A stretch of DNA of 64,000 nucleotides from Pantoea sp. alder81 (GCF_020179835.1 NZ_JAIUDA010000005.1:186001-250000); one strand, 5' to 3'. Positions 15,630 to 24,370 are shown, counted from the stretch's first letter. The notes: a model not told the origin generated them from the letters alone. Translations and numbers: made by a program.

Positions 15630-16430
15630 ATGAACAAATTACTCGTTACCACCCTTCTCGCCGCCGCAGTTTCACTGCTCAGCGCCTGCGACAACAATAA
15701 AGACAACGCCATCAAAGTCGCCATTAACACCGGCCCTGACGAAGCGCTGTGGCAGACGGTTAAACAGGTCGCCCATGATAAATATCATCTGGATGTCGAT
15801 GTGGTAGCCTTTAACGATTATGTTCAGCCGAACGAAGCCCTGTTCAATAAGGATGTTGACGCCAATGCCTTCCAGAGCCTGCCTTATCTGGAAATGCAGT
15901 CTAAAGAGCGTGGCTATAAGTTCGCGGTTGTCACCAACACCTTTGTGTTCCCGATTGCCGGCTATTCTCGCAAGATTAAAGCACTGGATGCACTGCCAGA
16001 TGGCGCGACCATCACCATCTCCAACGAAGCAACCACCCTTGGCCGCAGCCTGCTGCTGTTACAAGCTCAGGGCCTGATCAAGGTGAAACCTGAAGCCGGC
16101 CTGCTGCCGACCACGCTGGATATCACTGATAATCCGAAGAAGCTTAAAATCGTTGAAGTGGATACACCGCAACTGGCCCGCACACTCGACGATCCGCAAG
16201 TCTATATCTCCATCATCAATAACAACTTTGCCGCGCTGGTTAACCTCTCCGCGTCGAAGGATGGCATGTTTATGGAAGGCAAAGCGTCGCCGTATGTGAA
16301 TGCTATTGTGGCGCGTGAAGATAACAAAGACAGCGCAAATGTGCAGAAGCTGAAAGAGGCTTTCCAGTCGCAGGAAGTGCTGGATAAAGCGAACGAGATT
16401 TACAAAGGCGACATTATCAAAGGTTGGTAA
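15630..16430 (+). CDS. MetQ/NlpA family methionine-binding lipoprotein
   Basis: A 266-residue lipoprotein. The signal peptide ends in a lipobox LLSAC near residue 20, so it should be anchored by a lipid on the Cys. The mature part follows the MetQ/NlpA pattern: IKVAINTGPDEALW, NDYVQPNEALFNKDVDANAFQ, ATISNEATTLGRSLLLLQ-like text and a late NNNFAALV. Such proteins deliver D- or L-methionine to the MetNI importer. The long upstream reading frame is rejected because this ATG begins a typical signal peptide. No metN or metI is adjacent, so it is an orphan binding protein, like E. coli nlpA. The MetJ-like boxes 32 bases upstream support a methionine role. Confidence 0.9.
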   Translation: MNKLLVTTLLAAAVSLLSACDNNKDNAIKVAINTGPDEALWQTVKQVAHDKYHLDVDVVAFNDYVQPNEALFNKDVDANAFQSLPYLEMQSKERGYKFAVVTNTFVFPIAGYSRKIKALDALPDGATITISNEATTLGRSLLLLQAQGLIKVKPEAGLLPTTLDITDNPKKLKIVEVDTPQLARTLDDPQVYISIINNNFAALVNLSASKDGMFMEGKASPYVNAIVAREDNKDSANVQKLKEAFQSQEVLDKANEIYKGDIIKGW

Positions 16431-16443
16431 TCGCCGTTTGAAT

Positions 16444-16476
16444 AGCCGCGCACCAGGTATGTTGCGCGGCTTTTTA
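16444..16476. terminator. Rho-independent terminator after the lipoprotein gene
   Basis: AGCCGCGC and GCGCGGCT pair around a 12-base loop and are followed by TTTTTATT on the + strand. It sits 13 bases after the lipoprotein stop and directly at the end of the convergent SDR gene. Confidence 0.88.
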
Positions 16477-17586
16477 TTATTTAAAATCTACCGCCATTAA
16501 TTCAGCGATGGTTGAATCCTGGGTTGAGGCCACGCAACGGTGCAGGTAATCCGTAAATTTCGAGGATGGCGGCATACCCAACTCCAGCAACTTGTCATTG
16601 CTGAACACCACGTTAAGTTTGGAGAAATGGCCATAAAGATTCATGGCGCGCAACACAATACGCTCATTACAAGGCCCAAACAGTGACGCGAAGTTTTTCT
16701 TACTTTCGGCCAGTTCGCGATAATTCACTTTCTGATAACTTCCGCCCACGGGCACATTGCCTGAGGCTTTGGCCATCGCCTTATCAATCTCTGCAAAAGT
16801 GACGCTGCTGTTGAGTCCGGCTGAGATATGAATAATGCTTTTATCGACGTTTTCAGCGGTGAGAAGCAGCTCCAGCGCATCCGCGCAGTAATCAACGGGC
16901 ACCACATCAATACGGTCGTCCAGCTCACACATAAACTTACCCAATGTCAGTGCCATGCGGAACACCCAGAAAATGCTCGGCGAGGGCGTGCAGCCATGAT
17001 CGGAATGGCCCACAACAATAGAGGGACGCGCAATAACCAGCGGCAATTCAGGCAACATCTCACTCATCATCTTCTCCACCGTGGCTTTGCTCCACGTGTA
17101 CTCAACGATGTGTTGATCGCGCAACGTATTCAGTTTGCTCTCGGTTACCAGCGTGTTAGCTTCCGGCGCACACGACATTGCCGTACCAACATGAATAAAA
17201 CGCTTAAGTCCTCTGACCTGATTCATACGACTGGCGAAAGAGAATGTCCCTTCAACGTTAACTTTCCAGATGTAAGGATTCGCCCCAAACGAAGCCACAG
17301 CCGCACAGTTGAGAACATGCGTCACGCTATCCAGACGCTGGTTGGCAGTAAACTGCTCTGGCTCCGCGAGATCGCCGATAAGAATGTTATCTGTGGTCAG
17401 TAATGCCAACAGATCTTGAGCCACGCCAAATTTAGCCAGATTGGATTGCAACCGACTCAGTCCTTCGGCGGGTGAATCACCGCGCACCAGCAGTAACAGT
17501 CGATTATTCTCGCTTTTCTTTAATAAGTTAACCGCTACTGCTCCACCTAAAAATCCGGTCGCGCCAGTAATTAAAATCGTATTCAT
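16477..17586 (-). CDS. SDR family / thioester-reductase-like NAD(P)-dependent protein
   Basis: A 369-residue extended short-chain dehydrogenase. The N-terminal Rossmann motif is TGATGFLGGAV, and the catalytic Tyr-Lys pair lies in YTWSK near residue 168. The domain layout, with an NxxN-type VNVEGTFSFA segment and PSIVVG, resembles the male-sterility/NAD_binding_4 reductase domain that reduces acyl thioesters at the end of lipid or polyketide assembly. Here it is a stand-alone protein with no carrier protein, adenylation domain or acyltransferase next to it. It is a monocistronic unit convergent with the lipoprotein gene. The substrate is unknown. Confidence 0.82.
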   Translation of the reverse strand: MNTILITGATGFLGGAVAVNLLKKSENNRLLLLVRGDSPAEGLSRLQSNLAKFGVAQDLLALLTTDNILIGDLAEPEQFTANQRLDSVTHVLNCAAVASFGANPYIWKVNVEGTFSFASRMNQVRGLKRFIHVGTAMSCAPEANTLVTESKLNTLRDQHIVEYTWSKATVEKMMSEMLPELPLVIARPSIVVGHSDHGCTPSPSIFWVFRMALTLGKFMCELDDRIDVVPVDYCADALELLLTAENVDKSIIHISAGLNSSVTFAEIDKAMAKASGNVPVGGSYQKVNYRELAESKKNFASLFGPCNERIVLRAMNLYGHFSKLNVVFSNDKLLELGMPPSSKFTDYLHRCVASTQDSTIAELMAVDFK

Positions 17587-17940
17587 AGTATTTAGCTATC
17601 AGTTGGTTTCTGGACGAAAACGGTCCATTGAGCGTGGCTTCGAATGTATGCCAGCGAAGATAAATGGCGGATAAATGCGATCTGCGCGGTGTGAAGGAAA
17701 AGCGGTTCAGTTAGCTTTCGTTTATCTCTGATAACCATCCGTCATTTTATTTCTCACCTTTCGACTATTCTGAGATTAAAAAACAGCCGCCATATAAAAA
17801 TGTCGTAAAAATTTCGCTGCCAGGCGTAAAAATGCAGGTCACAAAAGCACCACCCGCTATTAACCGTTCGGGTAAACAGGTATGTTCGCCGTCATAGACA
17901 CAGCCATCGCCGTTCCACGCTGATAAGAAACAGGAAAAAT
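17587..17940. other. Intergenic region between the divergent SDR gene and kup
   Basis: About 354 bases between two divergent starts, so it holds both promoters. I saw no strong inverted repeat, RNA gene or riboswitch-like structure. Short open frames here look like chance. Confidence 0.5.
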
Positions 17941-19809
17941 ATGAGTCAGACCGAGAAACAATCTCTGCCTGCTGGCATGTTGGCCGCCGCAGGGATCGTG
18001 TTTGGTGATATCGGTACCAGCCCGCTTTACACGCTGAAAGAGTGCCTGTCGATCCTGCCAGATGGCTCGATCTCAACCACCGCTGTGATGGGTTTTCTGT
18101 CACTGATTTTCTGGGCGCTAACCCTGATTGTTACCCTGAAATACGTCTGCTTTGTGATGCGCGCCGACCACGATGGTGAAGGCGGTATTTTGACGCTGAT
18201 GTCGCTGGCTCGCCGTAATGTCGGTCCGAAAATTGGCCACATCATCATCCTGGCTGGTTTGACGGGTGGCGCATTCTTTTACGGTGATGGCATCATCACG
18301 CCGGCGATTTCAGTGCTCTCCGCCATTGAAGGTATTGAAGTGGTTTCTCCGCATCTCGACAAATATGTGGTGCCGCTGGCCGTGGTGATCCTTTCCCTGT
18401 TGTTCATCATTCAAAAACACGGAACGGAAAAAGTCAGTAAGGTGTTTGGGCCGGTGATGTTTATCTGGTTTGTTTCGATTGGCTTACTGGGCATTCGCGG
18501 CATCGCACTCAATCCCACAGTATTGCAGGCGCTTAATCCCAGCTATGCGCTGACCTTTTTACTGACACATGAAGCTCTCGCCTTTGCCGCGATGGGCATG
18601 GTGGTGCTGGCCGTCACCGGTGCTGAAGCGCTGTACGCGGATATGGGGCATCTCGGCAAAGCGCCGATTCGCCTGGCGTGGCTGGTGATTGCCATGCCTG
18701 CACTGGTATTGAATTACTTCGGTCAGGGCGCGCTGGTGATTGCGGACGCAAAGGCGGTCAACAACCCGTTCTTTAATCTCGCACCGGGTTGGGGACAGAT
18801 TCCACTGATTGTGCTGTCAACGCTCGCCACGGTTATCGCGGCGCAGTCGGTGATCACCGGCGTCTATACGCTGACGCATCAGGCGATACGTCAGGGTTTT
18901 CTGCCACCCATGCGCATTGTGTTCACCTCTCATACTGAATCTGGTCAGATCTACATACCCGTAGTGAACTGGCTATTGTTTGTGGCGGTTACCGTGATTG
19001 TACTGGCGTTTCGTCAGTCGTCCGCCCTCTCCTCCGCTTACGGTATCGTGGTGACCGGCACCATGGTGATCACCGCCTGTCTGGCCGGCGTGGTAGCGCT
19101 GCGTAACTGGAAATGGCCACTGCCGCTGGCGGTGATATTCCTGCTGTGCATGCTGACCATTGATGTGCCGTTGTTTGCAGCCAACCTGATGAAACTGCTG
19201 TCAGGCGGTTGGGTACCGGTACTGATGGCGCTGACGATGATGGGATTGATGCTGATCTGGAGCACCGAGCGTAATCGGTTAATCAAGAAATTGAATAACG
19301 ATCCGGAAAGTCTGCAGGCGCTGGTGAAATCACTGGAAACCAACCCGCCGAGTCGCGTACCGGGTACCGCCATCTTCCTGGCGCGCAAAGAGTTTGAGAT
19401 CCCGCAGGCGCTGCTACATAACCTCAAGCATAATCGGGTGCTGCATAAACGCGTGGTGTTGCTAAACATCCGCACCACGGATACCCCGCGCGTGCATAAT
19501 CAGAAGCGCCTCACCATTACCCAACTTTCGCCATCCTTTTGGCAGGTAACGGCAGCATACGGCTGGCGAGAGGTGCCTTCGATGGCGGAAGTTTTGCACC
19601 TGTGCGGGCTTGAAGGTTTTGGCTGTACAGTCAATGAAGCGTCATTCTTTACTTCGCACGATACCCTGGTGATGAAAAAGCGCCGAGGACTGGCCAGAAT
19701 AAAAGGCGGCATCTTTCACTTCTGCCAACGCAATGCGCTGCGTGCGCATGAGCAATTTAATATTCCACCCAATCGGGTTATCGAGTTAGGCGGTCAGCGC
19801 GAGTTTTAA
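17941..19809 (+). CDS. kup: Low-affinity potassium transporter Kup
   Basis: A 622-residue inner-membrane protein, the same length as E. coli Kup (TrkD). It begins with AAGIVFGDIGTSPLYTLKE, the GDIGTSP signature of the KUP/HAK family, and has about twelve membrane segments followed by a cytoplasmic C-terminal domain of about 180 residues ending GGQREF. Other conserved text includes FFYGDGIITPAISVLSA and TGAEALYADMGHLG. The protein takes up K+ by proton symport and matters most at low pH. It is a single gene with its own promoter region. A weak hairpin follows. Confidence 0.97.
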   Translation: MSQTEKQSLPAGMLAAAGIVFGDIGTSPLYTLKECLSILPDGSISTTAVMGFLSLIFWALTLIVTLKYVCFVMRADHDGEGGILTLMSLARRNVGPKIGHIIILAGLTGGAFFYGDGIITPAISVLSAIEGIEVVSPHLDKYVVPLAVVILSLLFIIQKHGTEKVSKVFGPVMFIWFVSIGLLGIRGIALNPTVLQALNPSYALTFLLTHEALAFAAMGMVVLAVTGAEALYADMGHLGKAPIRLAWLVIAMPALVLNYFGQGALVIADAKAVNNPFFNLAPGWGQIPLIVLSTLATVIAAQSVITGVYTLTHQAIRQGFLPPMRIVFTSHTESGQIYIPVVNWLLFVAVTVIVLAFRQSSALSSAYGIVVTGTMVITACLAGVVALRNWKWPLPLAVIFLLCMLTIDVPLFAANLMKLLSGGWVPVLMALTMMGLMLIWSTERNRLIKKLNNDPESLQALVKSLETNPPSRVPGTAIFLARKEFEIPQALLHNLKHNRVLHKRVVLLNIRTTDTPRVHNQKRLTITQLSPSFWQVTAAYGWREVPSMAEVLHLCGLEGFGCTVNEASFFTSHDTLVMKKRRGLARIKGGIFHFCQRNALRAHEQFNIPPNRVIELGGQREF

Positions 19810-19812
19810 CAA

Positions 19813-19837
19813 AATGGGGCGTAAATTACGCTCCATT
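19813..19837. terminator. Hairpin after kup, weak terminator candidate
   Basis: AATGGGGCGTA and TACGCTCCATT pair with one G-T wobble three bases after the kup stop. There is no T run after it, so it may only protect or attenuate the transcript. Confidence 0.45.
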
Positions 19838-20087
19838 GCGTTAATTGTGCTGCGACAAATGTAACCAGATGAAAGAATATTCCCGAAAGTTTATCAGAGT
19901 TGTGGCTGAACTTTTCTTAACAACTAATTAGCAATTTTAGCTAAAACGCATAACCTCAAAAGGTGTTTATTAAGCCTACCGGCACCGATTACCCGCCGTG
20001 CGCAACTGCCGGAATCAATAAACAGACTATCAACAATAAAACGCGTAGCTTTGAAATCGGCTCAGTAGTTTTTTGAGGAGTAAGACC

Positions 20088-20393
20088 ATGAAAGAACTTA
20101 TTAATGATGTTATCTCAATTTTCACACCGCAAAATGTTCAACCGGTTTTGGTTCGCGCTGATTTAACCCATCGTGAATTATCATCTATTCATCCTGTGGG
20201 CTTCACTTCCGTTAGCTGGGCCACCTCAATGGAAGAGCTGACCGATGCGATTGTGAAAAAAACGCTGGCAGCAGGTGCCGTGGGTTATCACATTACCGAT
20301 GTTGAATCCCATGAGCCGGGCCACGATGGTCAGCATGTGATGGCGGCTACCGCAACCCTGTACCACATCAATAGCAAAGTGGCGTACGGCTAA
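20088..20393 (+). CDS. DUF1471 (YdgH/BhsA/McbA)-like small protein without a signal peptide
   Basis: A 101-residue protein. Its second half, from about residue 35, recalls the BhsA/McbA domain: a strand GFTSVSWATSMEELTDAI, a helix with LAAGAVGYHITDV, then a closing strand ending in ATATLYHI. E. coli members of this family are secreted with a clear signal peptide; here the N-terminus (MKELINDVISIFTPQ) is not one, so the protein should stay in the cytoplasm. The ATG at 20088 follows GAGGAG and is preferred to the one at 20073. It is a single gene ending in a terminator. Relatives are stress- and biofilm-related; the role here is unknown. Confidence 0.75.
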   Translation: MKELINDVISIFTPQNVQPVLVRADLTHRELSSIHPVGFTSVSWATSMEELTDAIVKKTLAAGAVGYHITDVESHEPGHDGQHVMAATATLYHINSKVAYG

Positions 20394-20419
20394 TGTTAAC
20401 CACCCCTTCGCTGTTGCAT

Positions 20420-21379
20420 TTAAGCCTGCCACTCCCGTGACAGGCTTTTTTCTGCAAAGTACTCAGCGAGAAAATCGATAAACACTTTTATGCGCGGCGA
20501 TTCAGATGTCCGTTGCGTATACACCGCCCAGATATTCGCCTGCTGGAACCACTGAGGTAAAACATGGACCAACTCGCCGGTTTCAAGATAAGGCGCTACA
20601 TCCCACGCCGAGCGAAGCGCAATCCCGTGTGACTTCAACGCCCAATTCAAAATGACTTTGCCACTGTTTGACGAATAATGGCTGTTAAGGCGGCACAATA
20701 CCTGTTGCTCACCATCAGTCAGCGCCCAATTACCGAATGAATTGTTCTTTTCATTGATAATAAGACAGCTGTGATTAATTAAGTCATCCAGTGAATTGAC
20801 GGCACCTGAACGGGCTAAATATTCAGAGGATGCGCAAAGAACACGTCGATTTGCGGCCAGTTTGCGCGCGATATAAGAGTGATTCAGATTATCGCCAACC
20901 TGAATATCCACATCGGTACCGGACTGCATCAGATCAATCTCTCGATCGCTCAGAATAAGTTTGATATTTAAAGACGGATGCTGAGAAATAAACGCCGAAA
21001 TGGCATCAGAAAGGTAGGCCTGACCAAAACCCAGTGAACAGCCGACGGTCAAATCTCCGCTCAATTCACCGCGCCATTGCTGAAAATTGCTCAGAAACGT
21101 ATCCATCTCCTGCACCACTTGCAACGCGCCTTCCAGCGCTTTCTCACCTTCTGGCGTGAGTCGCATCACGCGGTTGGTGCGAAAAAATAGCCGCGTATCG
21201 AGTTGCTTCTCAAGAATGGCAATACGTTTACTGATATACGAGGGAGACTGGCCCAACTCCACGGCAGCACGACCAAAGCCGCCATGGCGCGCCACACTGA
21301 TAAATACATAGAGATCTTCGACAGAGGGCCAGCCCTGCAGCGGTTTCTGAACGTTTTTTCCGGCAAGCAAAAGCTTCAT
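20420..21379 (-). CDS. LysR-type transcriptional regulator
   Basis: A 319-residue regulator with the N-terminal winged helix-turn-helix near residues 25-75 (ARHGGFGRAAVELGQSPSYI, then the wing KRIAILEKQLDTRLFFRT) and a LysR effector-binding domain after residue 100. The pattern resembles DmlR-type regulators of organic-acid genes. It starts 30 bases after the hydrolase stop on the same strand and is probably the last gene of the LeuCD-like operon, which it may regulate in response to a pathway acid. Its 3' end contains the terminator of the convergent gene. Its ligand is unknown. Confidence 0.9.
   Translation of the reverse strand: MKLLLAGKNVQKPLQGWPSVEDLYVFISVARHGGFGRAAVELGQSPSYISKRIAILEKQLDTRLFFRTNRVMRLTPEGEKALEGALQVVQEMDTFLSNFQQWRGELSGDLTVGCSLGFGQAYLSDAISAFISQHPSLNIKLILSDREIDLMQSGTDVDIQVGDNLNHSYIARKLAANRRVLCASSEYLARSGAVNSLDDLINHSCLIINEKNNSFGNWALTDGEQQVLCRLNSHYSSNSGKVILNWALKSHGIALRSAWDVAPYLETGELVHVLPQWFQQANIWAVYTQRTSESPRIKVFIDFLAEYFAEKSLSREWQA
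20422..20452 (+). terminator. Rho-independent terminator inside the end of a convergent gene
   Basis: AAGCCTG and CAGGCTT pair around 12 bases and are followed by T residues to 20451. It terminates the DUF1471-like transcript. The same bases encode the last ten or so codons of the convergent LysR gene. Confidence 0.85.
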
Positions 21380-21409
21380 ATCAACACGCGGTTAGCCAAC
21401 ATCGAGCGG

Positions 21410-22324
21410 TTATAACACAGAATCGAGAAAGCCCTGAAGCTGCGTTAAAAACACCTCCGGGACCTCTTCCTGGGGAGAATGTCCACAAGGCAGCGCACTG
21501 CCCTGCACATCAATGGCTTTGTCCTGCCAGGTGGCAACCACATCGTACAGTTGGCCGACCGTGCCCTTTTCCCCCCACAGCAACTGCAGCGGGCAAACGA
21601 TGCGTTTGTCGCTATCCTCTGCATCGTGCTCTAAATCCACCGTGGCGGCCGCGCGATAATCTTCACAGACGGCATGGATCATCTCGGGCTGCTGATAACA
21701 ACGCAGATAATCATTGAACACTGCTTCTGAAGTCGCACCCGGTGTTTTGAGTTGACCGTCAATATGTTTCCGCAGAAAGAAAGCCGGATCCTGGCCGATC
21801 ATCGTTTCGGGCAGTGGATAAGGTTGGATCAGAAAGAACCACCAGAAATAGCGCGTGGCAAAGTCTTTGTTGGTCTGTGCATACATGGTGGCAGTCGGGG
21901 CAATATCGACGAAAGTGCAGCAGGCCACTTTTTCCGGATGGTCGAGCGCCAGCCGATGTCCCACCCGCGCACCGCGATCGTGCCCAACAAACGCGACGCG
22001 CGACAATCCCAGCGCATCAATCAACAGGCTAATATCATCGGCCATGGCACGTTTAGAATAGGCCAGATGTCGTTCATCGCTGGCGGGTTTATCGCTGTCG
22101 CCGTAGCCGCGCAGATCGGGCAGGATCACCTGATACTTCTCTGCCAGTTGCGGAGCGATTTTACGCCACGCCAGATGGTTTTGTGGATGACCGTGCAACA
22201 TCAGCAGTGGCGTACCTTCGCCGCCCATCGCCACGCGCAGCGTAATACCGTTGGCCAGTGTCACTTCTTTTAAGGCAAAACCTTCGATAAACGGCGATGC
22301 GCCGCAATCCTTAATTCCACTCAT
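21410..22324 (-). CDS. Alpha/beta hydrolase, haloacetate-dehalogenase-like
   Basis: A 304-residue alpha/beta hydrolase. The nucleophile elbow is GHDRGAR with Asp116, followed by Arg117 and Arg120, the pattern by which fluoroacetate dehalogenases hold a carboxylate. The other catalytic residues would be Asp140 (FVDIAP) and His282 (PCGHSP), and Tyr223 (EDYRA) also fits. Where the best-studied fluoroacetate enzymes have His-Trp in the halide pocket, this protein has Trp161-Trp162, so defluorination is doubtful. The oxyanion segment is LHGHPQNH. It overlaps the LeuD-like gene by four bases, so it is co-translated with it. It probably hydrolyses a small carboxylate, halogenated or not. Confidence 0.88.
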   Translation of the reverse strand: MSGIKDCGASPFIEGFALKEVTLANGITLRVAMGGEGTPLLMLHGHPQNHLAWRKIAPQLAEKYQVILPDLRGYGDSDKPASDERHLAYSKRAMADDISLLIDALGLSRVAFVGHDRGARVGHRLALDHPEKVACCTFVDIAPTATMYAQTNKDFATRYFWWFFLIQPYPLPETMIGQDPAFFLRKHIDGQLKTPGATSEAVFNDYLRCYQQPEMIHAVCEDYRAAATVDLEHDAEDSDKRIVCPLQLLWGEKGTVGQLYDVVATWQDKAIDVQGSALPCGHSPQEEVPEVFLTQLQGFLDSVL

Positions 22325-22947
22325 GCTGTTTGTCCTTTAACCCGCTGCAGCCAGGGGCGCTGCGCAAAGTGCCGATGTTCAAACTGCGCAATGTCAGACT
22401 CGTATTGTAGTGTCCAGTCAACCGCACTGCCGCCGCCCATTAACATCTCACGTTTCAGCGCGCTCACCTCAAAATGAAACACCTGCTGGTTGCAGGCGAT
22501 GGTCTTATCTTCCAGCGAAACCGTGATTGAATTGTGCTCAGCATCAGCGGTGGCCACGCTGAGCTGCTGATAGGCTTCTTCACTCAGCGTCAGCGTCAAT
22601 ACGCCGTTGCGCTGGCAGTTATCGTCGAAGATGCCGGCAAAGCTGGTGCCGATGATGGCGCGGATGCCCAGCTGATTCAGTCCCCACACCGCATGTTCGC
22701 GGCTGGAGCCGCAGCCAAAGTTGGGTCCCACCAGCAAGAATGCCGCATTTTTTCCCGCAGGCTGATTGAGGATAAACGCGGGGTTCGCGCTGCCGTCGGG
22801 TAAAAATCGCAGGTCAAAGAACACTCCGCGATCTAATCCCTGGCGATCGATGCCCTTCAGAAACTGTTTTGGCATGATTACATCAGTATCAATGTTGGCG
22901 GCCGGCAAATGGGCAATGCGTCCGGTGATGCTGTTAAAGGCGTCCAT
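22321..22947 (-). CDS. LeuD-like small subunit of an aconitase-family hydro-lyase
   Basis: A 208-residue swivel domain similar to 3-isopropylmalate dehydratase small subunit LeuD, with ANIDTDVIMPKQFL near residue 17 and the hallmark NFGCGSSREHA near residue 75. It pairs with the large subunit encoded just upstream: the ATG at 22947 begins one base after that gene's TAA, behind GAGG. The longer reading from 22980 would overlap the large subunit and is rejected. Because leucine biosynthesis genes leuA and leuB are absent, this is probably a paralogue acting on another 2-hydroxyacid. It overlaps the hydrolase gene by four bases. Confidence 0.9.
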   Translation of the reverse strand: MDAFNSITGRIAHLPAANIDTDVIMPKQFLKGIDRQGLDRGVFFDLRFLPDGSANPAFILNQPAGKNAAFLLVGPNFGCGSSREHAVWGLNQLGIRAIIGTSFAGIFDDNCQRNGVLTLTLSEEAYQQLSVATADAEHNSITVSLEDKTIACNQQVFHFEVSALKREMLMGGGSAVDWTLQYESDIAQFEHRHFAQRPWLQRVKGQTA

Positions 22948-22948
22948 G

Positions 22949-24370
22949 TTAAACCTCTGCTGTCTTGAAGTTGCGTACATCTACCAGATGACCGGCCACC
23001 GCAGCGGCGGCGACCATCGCCGGACTCATTAAATGAGTGCGCGCGCCCGCACCCTGACGGCCGGCGAAATTGCGGTTGGTGCCTGAAGCACAGCGGTCAC
23101 CGGGTTCCAGCACATCTTCATTCATCGCCAGACACATGGAACACCCCGACTGCCGCCACTCAAATCCTGCATCGATAAAAATACGTGCTAACCCTTCCGC
23201 TTCTGCCTGAAGTCGCACCTGCGTAGAACCCGGCACGATAATCCCGCGCACGTGTCGGGCGATTTTACGGTCGCCAATCACCGCGGCGGCGGCGCGCAAA
23301 TCTTCGATTCTGCCGTTGGTGCAGGAGCCAATAAAGGCATGCGTGATGGCAATGTCTGACAAACGCATGCCAGGTTCCAGCCCCATGTATTTCAGTGCAG
23401 CTTGCATGGCCTGCTGTTTGATCAAATCGGGTTCCTGCTGAGGATCGGGTACGCTATCCCCGATAGCACTAGTTTGATCCGGGCTGATGCCCCAGGTCAC
23501 TTTAGGTTCGAGTTCGCTGCAATCCAGCTCAATCGAACGGTCGAATTTAGCCCCGACATCACTGCGCAAAGTCTTCCATTCGGCCTTTGCCTGCTCCCAC
23601 AATGCACCTGTTGGCATCTGTGGTTTGCCCTGGATGTAGGCGAATACCTTTTCATCTGGCGCGATAATCGCTCCGCGAGCACCGGCTTCGACAGCCATAT
23701 TGCACAGCGTCATGCGCCCTTCCATACTCAGTGCGTCAATCGCAGGGCCGTCAAACTCGATGGCATAACCGGTTGCTCCTGATGCGCCGATATCTTCAAT
23801 CAGCGCCAGAATGATGTCTTTCGCCGAACAGCCGTAAGGCAGTTCTCCCGTCACCGTGACTCGCATGGTTTTTAGCGTGCGATAAATCAGGGTTTGCGTG
23901 GCGAGCAGATGTTCAATTTCTGACGTTCCGATGCCGAAACCTAATGCGCCAAATGCGCCATAGGTGGTGGTGTGGCTGTCACCGGCGGCGATCACCATGC
24001 CGGGCATGACCAGCCCTTGCTCATGCGCGACCACATGTTCGATTCCCTGGCGCGGATCCATGACATCAAACAGTTCGATACCAAAATGCGCGGCATTTTG
24101 ACGGAAGTAATCCACCTGCAGCTGCCCGCCTGCATCGGTCATCGCGTCATCACGCTCAGGACGCGTGGGATTAACGTGATCGACATTGAGCAGAATGGTT
24201 GCCGGATGACGCACCGGACGTTGATGCTCTCGCAGTCCGCTAAACGCCTGCGGACTGGTGTATTCGTTGAGTATTGACCGATCAATATAGAGCAACACAT
24301 GCCCTTCATCGTCTAACTGACGTACCACATGCTGATCGATCAGTTTTTCATACAGTGTTTTGCTAGCCAT
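22949..24370 (-). CDS. LeuC-like large subunit of an aconitase-family hydro-lyase
   Basis: A 473-residue [4Fe-4S] protein similar to LeuC along its length. The cluster ligands are Cys350 in GSCTN and Cys410 and Cys413 in SGCSMC. The active-site segment GDSHTTTYGAFG is kept. In LeuC the substrate-side sequence reads MDHNVST; here it is VDHVNPTRP, a difference at a position near the substrate. With its LeuD-like partner it would hydrate and dehydrate a malate- or citrate-like acid, perhaps a methylated maleate or malate, rather than isopropylmalate. The ATG at 24370 (MASKTLYEKL) matches the LeuC start. It is the first gene of a four-gene operon. Confidence 0.9.
   Translation of the reverse strand: MASKTLYEKLIDQHVVRQLDDEGHVLLYIDRSILNEYTSPQAFSGLREHQRPVRHPATILLNVDHVNPTRPERDDAMTDAGGQLQVDYFRQNAAHFGIELFDVMDPRQGIEHVVAHEQGLVMPGMVIAAGDSHTTTYGAFGALGFGIGTSEIEHLLATQTLIYRTLKTMRVTVTGELPYGCSAKDIILALIEDIGASGATGYAIEFDGPAIDALSMEGRMTLCNMAVEAGARGAIIAPDEKVFAYIQGKPQMPTGALWEQAKAEWKTLRSDVGAKFDRSIELDCSELEPKVTWGISPDQTSAIGDSVPDPQQEPDLIKQQAMQAALKYMGLEPGMRLSDIAITHAFIGSCTNGRIEDLRAAAAVIGDRKIARHVRGIIVPGSTQVRLQAEAEGLARIFIDAGFEWRQSGCSMCLAMNEDVLEPGDRCASGTNRNFAGRQGAGARTHLMSPAMVAAAAVAGHLVDVRNFKTAEV

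Noticed and set aside
16828-17403. A 191-codon open frame antisense to the SDR gene.
   Set aside because: It lies wholly inside a well-supported coding region on the other strand, and its composition (many Arg, His and Gln) is that of a shadow frame.
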